Below are positions 51,175 to 59,117 of a DNA stretch of 63,327 bases, in pieces (position 1 is the stretch's first letter; each line of letters opens with the position of its first letter). Below the pieces are notes generated by a model, which saw only the letters and a list, made by a program, of their open reading frames with translations, made no database searches and was not told the DNA's origin. The stretch comes from an uncultured Prevotella sp. (lineage in GTDB: Bacteria; Bacteroidota; Bacteroidia; Bacteroidales; Bacteroidaceae). The DNA lies in the NCBI GenBank assembly GCA_938028745.1, contig CALIZL010000078.1:1-63327 (forward strand). The letters run 5' to 3'. Both the position numbers and the translations under genes were made by a program.

Positions 51175-51308
51175 GTACAAGCGGTGTGTAGCCGCAGTAC
51201 AAGGTACTTTGTAGCCACACTACAAGATGCTTGTAGTGGCACTACAAGACGCTTGTAGCCACAGTACAAGGTGCTTGTAGTGGCAGTACAAGACTGCTTG
51301 TAGCCGCA
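51175..51308. repeat. 22-bp TACAAG-N3-CTTGTA array D (6 units)
   Basis: TACAAG half-sites start at 51176, 51198, 51221, 51243, 51265 and 51287 (steps 22, 23, 22, 22, 22). Linkers alternate between GCCACAC/GCCACAG and GTGGCAC/GTGGCAG. The segment CTTGTAGTGGCACTACAAG at about 51230-51248 is a perfect 19-nt palindrome. The array lies between two convergent genes and ends 12 nt before the DUF4230 stop codon. Confidence 0.92.
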
Positions 51309-51319
51309 CAAATCTGTTG

Positions 51320-51958
51320 TTAATGCTCTTTCTTTGTGGCAGTTTGGGCTTCGCCGAACACCACTTTCGTCTTATCGAAACCTAGCGAACGCAGCAAGCT
51401 AGTGAACTGTACGCGAGCGTTTTCCTCGGCCAACGCCATATTGGTAGGCGTTAAACAGCGTTTGCGCATCATGGCATTAGCCTTATAATAAAGGCGGTCG
51501 CGGTCGGCATCGCTCCATGTTCCCGTTGAGAAAAACGATTTGGTGCGCGCCTCGTCAATAAAATTGTTGTCTAAAAGCTTTACGGGCGGTAGCGTAGCGC
51601 AAAGCGTGTCGCCCTGCATCGACAGCCAACGTGGGCCTGCCTCGCGCAGATTAACGCCCAAACGCAACGTACCATAATATATACGCACCAACTTATCGTC
51701 GCCAAAGAAACCGTATTTAATGGTGTCTACCAATTCTTCGTCGTCGATAGACAGAAACTCCCACTCGCCAATGGCCTCTATTTGTTGTATCTGGTTGGGC
51801 GTAAGGTCTATCTTATCGTTGCTCACCACGCTTATACTGTTATCGGTTTCGCAGCGACAAACAGCCACACAAATCACCACGAATGCCACAACCACTAAGG
51901 CCAAGTACAGCCAATAGCGGAAAGGAACTAACGAAAGAAGGGAACGAAACTTACTCAT
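51320..51958 (-). CDS. DUF4230 family membrane-anchored protein (second copy)
   Basis: This 212-residue protein has one N-terminal membrane helix (about 13-35, WLYLALVVVAFVVICVAVC) and a periplasmic DUF4230 domain: IEAIGEWEFLSIDDEELVDTIKYGFFGDDKLVRIYYGTLRLGVNL, then LPPVKLLDNNFID and a helical C terminus. The start MSKFRSLLS at 51958 overlaps the preceding DUF4230 gene by 8 nt. Family function is unknown; tandem pairs are common in Bacteroidales. Confidence 0.88.
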   Translation of the reverse strand: MSKFRSLLSLVPFRYWLYLALVVVAFVVICVAVCRCETDNSISVVSNDKIDLTPNQIQQIEAIGEWEFLSIDDEELVDTIKYGFFGDDKLVRIYYGTLRLGVNLREAGPRWLSMQGDTLCATLPPVKLLDNNFIDEARTKSFFSTGTWSDADRDRLYYKANAMMRKRCLTPTNMALAEENARVQFTSLLRSLGFDKTKVVFGEAQTATKKEH

Positions 51959-52628
51959 TGTCAGTCCTCCTTTCTGTATTGCCAAGCAAAAGGCGAGTGA
52001 TGTCTCCGTAATTAAAGTCCTTACGGAAGTTCACCGTTATGTTTTCTTCTTTAAATCCCATCTGCGCCACCATCGGGATGATAACATTGGCGGCGTTTTG
52101 GCGTGCCTGTTCCATTACCTTCATTTGCGGAATAGACTTCACAATCGACTCTCGGCCCTGCCTTTCGTAGGCCGTCAGTTCGGCATCGGTGAAGTTAGAG
52201 CGCGCAAAATCCACATATCGCTTAATACCTTTGTTGTCTATGCGCGTGCCTGTGAGTTCCACTTGCGGGTCGGGAAGGGTTATTTCGATGCGGTCGCCAC
52301 GCCTCTTCACATTGTCTTCGCTAAACTTACCGAAATCTACATACGCCTTCAAAGTGGCCTCCATAGGTATGGCCACCTGCCGTTTGCTTAGTGGCAGGTT
52401 GATGTTGAACTTGTTACCAAGGAACGAGCCCTTAATTGTTTTCTCGTCGTTGTGCGTGATAATCTTATGCACGCGTATCTCGGTGGTGTATAGTCGCGAA
52501 CATTTTTTGAGTTGAGTCACCATCATCGGCACCGTGTCTACAGCCTCCTGACCCGGCTCGGACTTGTTGCCCGAACAGCCCAAGACCATGAGAACCAATG
52601 CCAAAGCCATTAAAATAGTTCTGTACAT
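51951..52628 (-). CDS. DUF4230 family lipoprotein (first copy)
   Basis: This 225-residue protein has a lipobox VLGCSG (Cys18) after MYRTILMALALVLM. The DUF4230 domain begins TQLKKCSRLYTTEIRVHKIITHND and includes FNINLPLSKRQVAIPMEATLKAYVDFGKF, then IEITLPDPQVELTGTRID, a form related to that of the next gene. The C-terminal helix pair leads into ITVNFRKDFNYGD. The start at 52628 is preferred because it gives a clean lipoprotein signal. A TATCTTTG promoter lies 26 nt upstream, divergent to the DUF4738 gene. Confidence 0.88.
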   Translation of the reverse strand: MYRTILMALALVLMVLGCSGNKSEPGQEAVDTVPMMVTQLKKCSRLYTTEIRVHKIITHNDEKTIKGSFLGNKFNINLPLSKRQVAIPMEATLKAYVDFGKFSEDNVKRRGDRIEITLPDPQVELTGTRIDNKGIKRYVDFARSNFTDAELTAYERQGRESIVKSIPQMKVMEQARQNAANVIIPMVAQMGFKEENITVNFRKDFNYGDITRLLLGNTERRTDNE

Positions 52629-52653
52629 GCGTCTAAATGTGTTACGTATGCTG

Positions 52654-52661
52654 CAAAGATA
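52654..52661 (-). promoter_or_regulatory. -7 element TATCTTTG for the DUF4230 pair
   Basis: TATCTTTG on the minus strand, 26 nt before the ATG at 52628. Confidence 0.6.
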
Positions 52662-52680
52662 GTAAATAATGCGCACATCG

Positions 52681-52713
52681 TTTCGTTTTTTACACTATTT
52701 CTTCTTATCTTTG
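52681..52713 (+). promoter_or_regulatory. Promoter TTTC-N21-TATCTTTG for the DUF4738 gene
   Basis: TTTC at 52681-52684 and TATCTTTG at 52706-52713 are 21 nt apart, and the -7 box lies 24 nt before the ATG at 52737. Confidence 0.65.
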
Positions 52714-52736
52714 CGCGGTAAAAAACCTATAAGTAA

Positions 52737-53315
52737 ATGAAACAACATCTTTTGGCCCTCGTTACCATGAGCGTGGCCATCTGCCTGTCTTCGTGTGGAG
52801 GCAAAAAAGAAAAGACCGACATCGTTGCGCGCAAACCCATCGTTGTGCGCGCCACTGAAACGCGTGCTATGGGCGACCATAGCGAAAGCCGAAAGGTAGA
52901 ATGGATTGGGGCAAGCTACACCATCGACACCCAATTTAAGGCCGACAAGTCGCTACCCCTCATCAACGACGGCGAACAGAAGTATTACGACAACCGCGCC
53001 ACGGTGAAAATACTGCGCAAAGACGGCACGGTATTCTTCAACCGCACGTTTTCTAAGGCCGACTTCATCAACCAAATTGACGCCAGCTACAAAGGTGGAG
53101 CCCTGCTTGGCGTGGTGTACGACAAGTGCGACAACGACTACTTGTACTTCGCTGCCAGCGTTGGGTCGCCCGATAAGTCGAGCGATGAGTACGTTCCGCT
53201 GGTAGTTAAGATTTCGAGGTTTGGCGAAGTGAGCATCAAAAAGGATGCTACACTAGACACGCAAAGCGAAATGGGCAACAGCAACACGGCCGAAGAAGAG
53301 GAGGAAGGCGTATAG
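52737..53315 (+). CDS. DUF4738 family lipoprotein
   Basis: This 192-residue protein has a lipobox CLSSCGG (Cys20), so it is lipid-anchored. The mature domain has KVEWIGASYTIDTQFKADKSLPLI, KYYDNRATVKILRKDGTVFFNRTFSKADF and DNDYLYFAASVGSPDKSSDEYVPLVVKIS, the pattern of the Bacteroidales DUF4738 family. The C terminus is strongly acidic (EEEEEGV). Function unknown. It is monocistronic with its own promoter. Confidence 0.88.
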   Translation: MKQHLLALVTMSVAICLSSCGGKKEKTDIVARKPIVVRATETRAMGDHSESRKVEWIGASYTIDTQFKADKSLPLINDGEQKYYDNRATVKILRKDGTVFFNRTFSKADFINQIDASYKGGALLGVVYDKCDNDYLYFAASVGSPDKSSDEYVPLVVKISRFGEVSIKKDATLDTQSEMGNSNTAEEEEEGV

Positions 53316-53719
53316 ACGGGCGCGTTGCCCATGTGCAAATGCAGAACACCTTATGTTTTTTATCGCCCAACGAGGTTGAAAGAAACATGGTTATGTTTGG
53401 CACAACAAACGTTTCTTGCAAACATTTTTTATCAGTACATACACAACCCATACTTTGCAAGTTGTGAATACAGAATATCGAAAGGCCCTATAAACCAACC
53501 ATAAAAAGCGGTTTATAGGGCCAATTCTTGTTGTTATCGGATGTTTGACGGTTTCAGGCAGCTTCGCCATTGATGATTTCCCTGAGTTGATTTCAATCTT
53601 ACCGTTTGGTCTGATGAAACCTCCATACTTCGGAACAGTAGTACATTCCCCTTTAAACAGGTGGAACCTAAATTCGGGCGAGGCCTAGAAACCCATCAAA
53701 AATGGCTTGCAGGAAGCTT
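53316..53719. other. Convergent intergenic region with open minus-strand frame
   Basis: Apart from the hairpin at 53484-53522, a minus-strand frame is open from a TAG near 53685 down to about 53390. Its upper part reads HLFKGECTTVPKYGGFIRPN then GKIEINSGKSS, which looks protein-like. The lower part, across the hairpin, does not. It may be the remnant of a small gene or a chance frame; an internal ATG near 53572 would give a 59-residue product. No family was recognised. Confidence 0.25.
53484..53522. terminator. Perfect 13-bp hairpin between convergent genes
   Basis: GGCCCTATAAACC (53484-53496) pairs fully with GGTTTATAGGGCC (53510-53522). It is placed between the DUF4738 gene and norZ and may end transcription from both sides. 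T-runs are short. Confidence 0.55.
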
Positions 53720-55978
53720 TTAGCGTTTGCCTTTTCGCGACCAACCAAATTGAAGGCCGATGATAAACAACACTAATAAGACTTCACCCAAAGCTACAAA
53801 CGAGTCTCCGGGTATGCGCAACCATCTTAATGTCTGCATGACATCTTGTTGCATGAACTCGGCCGACCTTGCCGACCAGTAAGCATTGGTGATGCTCTCG
53901 TGGGCTTGCAAGATGCCGATGGGCAAGATACTTACCACCGTCATCAGTAACAAGCCGATGTTTATGCACCAGAAGGCAGAGCCAATAAGCTTGTTGTTCC
54001 ACTCGTAATCGGGATAAAGGCCGCGCAAAACAAATAGCATCAAGCCAATTCCCAAAATGCCATAGACCCCGAAAAGAGCTGCATGTCCATGAACGGCAGT
54101 GGTGTTCAGTCCCTGCAAATAATACAAGGCAATTGGCGGATTGATGGAGAAACCGAAGATACCTGCACCCAAGAAGTTCCAAAAGCACATCGCAATGAAG
54201 CAATATATCGGCCACTTGTAGGACTTTATCCAAGGCGTGGAACGGCTTAACTGGTAGTTATGGTACGCCTCCATACCTATAAGTACGAGCGGAACAAGCT
54301 CCATCGCACTGAATGTAGCCCCTAGTGCCAGCACAGCCGTTGGCGTTGCACTGAAATACAAGTGGTGGAAGGTTCCTAAGATGCCACCTGCAAGGAACAC
54401 AATGGTGGAGAACAACACCGAAATCGTGGCACTCTTTATCTTTAGCAGCCCCAAGCGGCAGAACAAGAACGATGCAACCACCGTGGCGAACACCTCGAAG
54501 AAGCCCTCAACCCAAAGATGAACCACCCACCAACGCCAGTATTCGGCAATAGCCATGTGGGTTTGGCGACCATACATCAAACCGGCGGCATAGAAGAAAG
54601 CAATTGCCAACGAGGCAATTACAAAGAGAATAAGCAAATGGCGGCTTTCGTCCTTACGCTTGAGCGCAGGAATGAGGGCACGTATCATTAAGAATAGCCA
54701 AAGAACTAGCCCCGTAAGCAACAAGATCTGCCATAGGCGACCCAGCTCGACATACTCGTATCCCTGATGTCCGAACCAAAAGTTCTCTACCAAGCCAAGC
54801 TTCTGCATCACTCCGAACCATTGGCCAGCCAGCGAACCTGCAACAACGAACACCAATGCGCCAAAGAGAACGTTAACACCTAAGGCCTGATATTTGGGCT
54901 CGACACCCGAAACAGCCGGAGCGATGTACAGACCCGTAGCCAACCAGGACGTTGCAATCCAAAGGATGGCTAGCTGAACGTGCCAGCTACGCGACACGGC
55001 ATAGGGGAAAATATCTTGTATGGGCAAGCCAAAGAATGCATCGCCCTCTACGCCGTAATGGGCGGTTATCACACCCGAAATCATCTGAACCAGCATCAAA
55101 GCGCCTACCACCCAAATGTATTTCAGCACGGCACGCATGGACGCAGTGGGTTTAAGTTCCCTCATCGGGTCCGTTTCGGGTGCCCTCGACACATGCTCCT
55201 CCTTATGCTGTGCATAGTAGTAAACCAAAATTCCCACACAGAAGAGCAGCAACAACACACTAAATCCCGACCAGAGATGCAGCGAGGTGGGTGCAATGTT
55301 GCCTATTACGGGGTCGTGTGGCCAGTTATTGGTGTAGCTAACATCGCTGTTGGGCCTGTTGGTTACACATACCCAGCTAGACCATGCGAAGAAAGCGTCC
55401 ATCTTATCAAAACGCTGTTCGGCCGAAAGACCGCCTACCGCCTCAACAGATTTCTCGCGCATAGCATACGCATTGCGCAACTTAGCCATAGAGGGGTCGT
55501 TCAAGAACAGCTTAGCATAATAGTTATGCAACTGTTTGGCCACTCTAGCGCGCATGTCGCTAAAAGTGATGACGCCCGTTTGCGCATCATAAGTGTTCTT
55601 ACGGAGCTCTTCTTGCAACAGCACCTTGTACTTGGCCTTGTCTGCTTCGGCCAACTGGGCATACACTTTACCATCTTTCTGGGCCAATTCGGCTAGCATC
55701 AGCTCCGACTCCCGATGCAAATAGTCGGCCGTCCAATCAGGAGCTACGTATGCGCCATGCCCCCAAACGCTACCAACTGTCTGGCCTCCGATAGACTGCC
55801 AAACGTTCTGTCCGTCCTTAATATCTTGTCCTTCGAACAACGTTTCGCCACTCTCAGTCACCACCTTGTTGGGAAAAGGCGGCATCTCTCTGAAAATCTC
55901 AACGCCATAGAAGCATAAAACGGCGAACGACCCTATAATGACCGCCGCCAAAGTCAACCATAATTTCTTTGGTGTCAT
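53720..55978 (-). CDS. norZ: Quinol-dependent nitric oxide reductase (qNOR)
   Basis: This 752-residue haem-copper-oxidase-family enzyme reduces 2 NO to N2O with quinol. An N-terminal membrane helix and a periplasmic cytochrome-c-like domain without a haem c site (about 35-215, ESGETLFEGQDIKDGQNVWQ) mark the fused qNOR form. Haem and FeB ligands are visible: HLWSGF and SRSWHVQL (haem b), WWVVHLWVEGF (His and Glu), GTFHHLYF (two His), and TTAVHGHAALFGVYG (haem b3). Full length and intact. In a fermentative anaerobe it would protect against NO from host or denitrifiers. No Nor accessory genes adjoin. Confidence 0.97.
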   Translation of the reverse strand: MTPKKLWLTLAAVIIGSFAVLCFYGVEIFREMPPFPNKVVTESGETLFEGQDIKDGQNVWQSIGGQTVGSVWGHGAYVAPDWTADYLHRESELMLAELAQKDGKVYAQLAEADKAKYKVLLQEELRKNTYDAQTGVITFSDMRARVAKQLHNYYAKLFLNDPSMAKLRNAYAMREKSVEAVGGLSAEQRFDKMDAFFAWSSWVCVTNRPNSDVSYTNNWPHDPVIGNIAPTSLHLWSGFSVLLLLFCVGILVYYYAQHKEEHVSRAPETDPMRELKPTASMRAVLKYIWVVGALMLVQMISGVITAHYGVEGDAFFGLPIQDIFPYAVSRSWHVQLAILWIATSWLATGLYIAPAVSGVEPKYQALGVNVLFGALVFVVAGSLAGQWFGVMQKLGLVENFWFGHQGYEYVELGRLWQILLLTGLVLWLFLMIRALIPALKRKDESRHLLILFVIASLAIAFFYAAGLMYGRQTHMAIAEYWRWWVVHLWVEGFFEVFATVVASFLFCRLGLLKIKSATISVLFSTIVFLAGGILGTFHHLYFSATPTAVLALGATFSAMELVPLVLIGMEAYHNYQLSRSTPWIKSYKWPIYCFIAMCFWNFLGAGIFGFSINPPIALYYLQGLNTTAVHGHAALFGVYGILGIGLMLFVLRGLYPDYEWNNKLIGSAFWCINIGLLLMTVVSILPIGILQAHESITNAYWSARSAEFMQQDVMQTLRWLRIPGDSFVALGEVLLVLFIIGLQFGWSRKGKR

Positions 55979-56029
55979 GTTCTTGATTTTAGTTAATGTT
56001 CAGTTTAAATTCTTACAACTTATATTAGA

Positions 56030-56221
56030 TTAGGGCATACCACACCCTTCTCTCAATATAATGAACAACAATGCGTGTGCCATAAGCCCGCAAAGCATAC
56101 CCGAAAGAAAAGAAAAAACCACATTAGGTAACATTTGTTGCTTTTGCGCAATGCGCATTGGGTAACAAATGTAACCGATAAGTGTGACGCGTGAGTTATG
56201 CCACGCCACACAGCTTTTCAA
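56030..56221 (-). CDS. Doubtful small membrane protein upstream of norZ
   Basis: A 63-codon frame on the norZ strand ends 50 nt before norZ. Its C-terminal half, MLPNVVFSFLSGMLCGLMAH then ALLFIILREG, forms one good transmembrane helix pair or a single long helix, and an internal ATG at 56134 or 56158 would give 35-43 residues. The first part overlaps the strong dyad at 56127-56176, which argues for a regulatory role of that DNA instead. It could be a small NO-response membrane protein or a chance frame. Confidence 0.25.
   Translation of the reverse strand: MKSCVAWHNSRVTLIGYICYPMRIAQKQQMLPNVVFSFLSGMLCGLMAHALLFIILREGCGMP
56127..56176. promoter_or_regulatory. Operator-like dyads upstream of norZ
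   Basis: Outer arms GGTAACATTTGTT (56127-56139) and AACAAATGTAACC (56164-56176) match at 12 of 13 positions. Between them lies a perfect 12-bp palindrome CAATGCGCATTG (56149-56160). The block is 150-200 nt upstream of the norZ ATG. It could bind an NO- or redox-sensing regulator or fold as an RNA. It does not match an FNR-type TTGAT-N4-ATCAA site. Confidence 0.45.
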
Positions 56222-56737
56222 GAAATTCCGTCCTCATAAACGAACGACACCATCCAACAAAAACATATATGCAACAAGCGTGCCATGAAAAAATCGATGG
56301 AAACCACCTCGAATTAAACACAATAGTAAAGTTCCTGATACATTAAAGGCTACGCTTGTACCACCCATAAAGGCTACGCTTGTAGCACCCATACTATCCT
56401 ACCTCAAACAAAGCATCATCAATCCGTTCCACCAATCTGTTCGAATCTATCCTTTCATCTTGTCAATACTAATCTATCTAGAAAATCTTATTGTTGTACA
56501 CAACACCTGCTTATAGGCATCACGTTAGGATCTCCTGCTATGTATTTTTGGGGACAGCAATTGTTTAAAATATGATGTGTATCACTCTTAAGCCGTAAGC
56601 AATAAGATAAGAAGGAACGATAATAAAGCAAAATGACAAGTATATACCAGATAAAAGCAGAAAGAAAGTGAAGAGCGATATAAAAAAACGACAACCGAAC
56701 CTTAGCGGGGATTTGTTAGAACATGCCGTACTTAATT

Positions 56738-57463
56738 TCAATATTTAATTTCCCTGTGTTTACTTCTATTACTCCAAGGAATCTCATCAATAAGCGAATC
56801 GTTCTTAAAGACCCGAATTTGGGCAATGTTTTCTTTCTTAGCTAAGGTAGTATCCCATTCTTCAAACTCGTCAAACAATTTTATGTGCCTGAATTTCGAG
56901 GGTGTTAACTCAATGCTTAACGTATCAGAAGGATAGTCAACCCTTATTGCACGAGGTTTTCCCGGTTTTCCTGCGACCACCATTAAGTTGGAATAAAAGC
57001 GATGATAGAATAGAAAAAAGCCAACGGTTTTTCCAATAAACTCCCCATATTTACCTTGTTTGTGTACAGGATTGTAGGCAATTGGCTGCAAGGTCCTCGT
57101 TGTTGTATCAAGGCAAAGTTTCAATTCGGTAGGACTAACCACACGAACCTTCCACGCAGTTTCACCAAGAACCAATGTTGTATCGTTCTCAAGTCTCCAA
57201 CGTTCTGTCCAAAACAGGCATCGCTCAACATGCTCATGTAAGCTGTCTTGCGGGTCTTGGTCTAAGATTTTCCATGTCCCGTCTTTATTAAAATAGAAAC
57301 ACAAATGCCATCTTTCATCATTATCAAAATCTACATACCAAACCCGATACTCGTCTCCATAGAGAATATCGGGAAGTTTATCTCGCCCGTCTGCACACGA
57401 AGCCATGAACCCTCCAACAAGAGTGAAAGCCATTAACATTGTTGTAACCCTCATAGCTCGCAT
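56738..57463 (-). CDS. Lipoprotein of unknown function
   Basis: This protein of about 241 residues begins MRAMRVTTMLMAFTLVGGFM and has lipobox FMASC. Starts at 57481, 57463 or 57454 all give a workable lipoprotein signal; the frame remains open to 57559 but that extension is unlike a signal peptide. The mature part has aromatic-rich strands (RVWYVDFDNDERWHLCFYFN, KILDQDP, LENDTTLVLGETAWKVRVVS) that suggest a lipocalin-like beta-barrel, and a C-terminal half with LFYHRFYSNLMVVAG. Function unknown. A+T-rich, in the accessory region after norZ. Confidence 0.75.
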   Translation of the reverse strand: MRAMRVTTMLMAFTLVGGFMASCADGRDKLPDILYGDEYRVWYVDFDNDERWHLCFYFNKDGTWKILDQDPQDSLHEHVERCLFWTERWRLENDTTLVLGETAWKVRVVSPTELKLCLDTTTRTLQPIAYNPVHKQGKYGEFIGKTVGFFLFYHRFYSNLMVVAGKPGKPRAIRVDYPSDTLSIELTPSKFRHIKLFDEFEEWDTTLAKKENIAQIRVFKNDSLIDEIPWSNRSKHREIKY

Positions 57464-57601
57464 TAAAACTTTGCCGTCCATATATTTTAGAAAAGCTTGG
57501 TGGTACACAATTTCTAGTTTCTCGCTGGTCAAGAGAATATTAAGTAACATCTTCTTCATTCTAATTCAGATCCTTTTCTTATTTATTTGTGTTGCATGTT
57601 T

Positions 57602-58093
57602 TCAGTTTGTCGTAAACCTTACAGGGAAAAGAGCCAGTATGGGAGTATCTCCTTCAAGGCCACTAATGTCGCTTTCCGCATCACGAACCGCCCTCAACAA
57701 CATCTCTTTATATTCTTTTGGCAATACGTCCGTCAGCCTTAACTCCGCTATATTCAATTTGGGAACAGCCAATAAAAGGACTATTCCCCGTACGTTTGTG
57801 CAGTTAGCATCGTCAAAACGTATTTTATCCAAAACTTTATCTGCCAAAGTTGATACCCATCGCGTATCCAAACACCATGTGGCATTCTCAACTTTCTGCC
57901 CACTTCGAGTAAGATAACAACACCTAACAACCTCTCCATCTTTCTTCCAAACCTGCTTATAAGCAATGCCTTCTACATCATACAGCACCTCTGTTTCTAA
58001 CTTACTAGATTGCAGCCCCGTCTTATTCTGTCCCCATAAATCAACAGGGACAAGGCTTAGAAAGATGCAAATACACAAGAATAACCTTTTCAT
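57602..58093 (-). CDS. Secreted protein with shared leader, TonB-C-terminal-domain-like
   Basis: This 163-residue protein begins MKRLFLCICIFLSLVPVDLW, almost identical to the leaders of the next two genes, then diverges completely. The body has VLYDVEGIAYKQVWKKDGEVV and a C-terminal segment ending ILALFPVRFTTN, which resembles the last strand of TonB C-terminal domains. The upstream DNA matches that of the next gene. Function unknown; probably periplasmic. Confidence 0.75.
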   Translation of the reverse strand: MKRLFLCICIFLSLVPVDLWGQNKTGLQSSKLETEVLYDVEGIAYKQVWKKDGEVVRCCYLTRSGQKVENATWCLDTRWVSTLADKVLDKIRFDDANCTNVRGIVLLLAVPKLNIAELRLTDVLPKEYKEMLLRAVRDAESDISGLEGDTPILALFPVRFTTN

Positions 58094-58174
58094 ACCATCA
58101 CCTCACTTTCTATATATAAACATACTCATTATGCACATTTTATCTGTATTGAACAACGTTACAGCTCATTTCCC

Positions 58175-59035
58175 CTACTTTGCCGTTGATTTCTCCTTAC
58201 TTATCGCCTGTCGTTTCTGTTGCAATTCGCGGCGAAATATCTCAGCCCAACTTTCTTTTGCGAAAAAAGAAAATGGTAATATGATGCTTGATTCGAACGT
58301 TTCCTTTGTTTCGATGTCCCTTTCAGGCGTGAACGGAAGACTCTTAACGAACGACAAGAAAACGTTATAAAAGTCTGCATAGGTGGCAGAGTCTGGCGGT
58401 GTACGCTCATACTTGGCCATAACCGCCTTACCATCTTCGTTCAATTTCAGCTTAACTAACAAGAGCATCGTGTCGGGACATGCTTTCTTCTCACGATAAG
58501 TACAATAAAGTGAATAGGCCATCTCCCGCAAAGAGTCCTTAGACACGCCCATTTCAGGGTACCTCCTATTATATAGACTCAATGCAGGCTTTAATGGAGA
58601 AGACTGGTCTTTGCTTTTTATGTATATAGTACGCCCACGTACACCTTTCCTCTTAATAACCAATGTGTCCTCCGTCAGTTTCAAAATCTTCCCTTCCCAA
58701 TCAAGCTCCGCCGGGTAATGGCTGCTATAACGAAACACTTTTAATGTTCTTCGCTTGTCAACTGAGAAGAAGGTAGACAACCACATACACGCTCGGATTA
58801 CGTACACTCGATGCCTCCTCTCGTCGTATTCCATATATTCAAGACCCTGTTTCTGTAAAGCCACGCCCCAACTACCAATGACGCAATCCCAATACTTAAT
58901 GCTGTCGGCCGTTAGGAGTGAGATGTACTCAGCCACTTTCTGCCCACGGCTTTGTTTATTAACCTTACTCTGTCCCCATAAGTCAAGGGGGATAAGGCTT
59001 AGAAAGATGCAAATACACAAGATTAACCTTTTCAT
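58175..59035 (-). CDS. Secreted protein, tandem paralog A (TonB-CTD-like C terminus)
   Basis: This 286-residue protein has a Sec signal MKRLILCICIFLSLIPLDLWGQ. Residues about 25-155 are nearly identical to the next gene's product, including RGQKVAEYISLLTADSIKYW and ILKLTEDTLVIKRKGVRGRT. From about 155 the two diverge. The C-terminal third (LLLVKLKLNEDGKAVMAKYE, FVKSLPFTPERDIET, ILPFSFF) follows the strand order of energy-transducer TonB C-terminal domains, without a membrane anchor or Pro-rich linker. The last residues RRELQQKRQAISKE are again shared. Probably periplasmic. Confidence 0.78.
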   Translation of the reverse strand: MKRLILCICIFLSLIPLDLWGQSKVNKQSRGQKVAEYISLLTADSIKYWDCVIGSWGVALQKQGLEYMEYDERRHRVYVIRACMWLSTFFSVDKRRTLKVFRYSSHYPAELDWEGKILKLTEDTLVIKRKGVRGRTIYIKSKDQSSPLKPALSLYNRRYPEMGVSKDSLREMAYSLYCTYREKKACPDTMLLLVKLKLNEDGKAVMAKYERTPPDSATYADFYNVFLSFVKSLPFTPERDIETKETFESSIILPFSFFAKESWAEIFRRELQQKRQAISKEKSTAK

Positions 59036-59117
59036 ACCATCACCTCACTTTCTATATATAAACATACTCATTATGCACATTTTATCTGTATTGAACAATG
59101 TTACAGTTCATTTTCCC

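Larger units (their letters stand above)
55979..56737. other. Upstream region of norZ with dyads; otherwise no clear gene
   Basis: This holds the dyad cluster at 56127-56176, a doubtful small frame at 56030-56221, and two 24-bp direct repeats TAAAGGCTACGCTTGTANCACCCA at about 56344-56391 that contain CTTGTA and may be relatives of the 22-bp arrays. The rest, to 56737, is A+T-rich without recognised features. Confidence 0.5.

Noticed and set aside
8745..51308. CRISPR array reading of the TACAAG repeats
   Set aside because: Units are 22 bp with no distinct unique spacers, half-sites are only 6 bp, and no cas gene is in the window.
56400..56460. tRNA gene suggested by a TGTTCGAATC word
   Set aside because: No acceptor stem, D-arm or anticodon arm can be formed around it.
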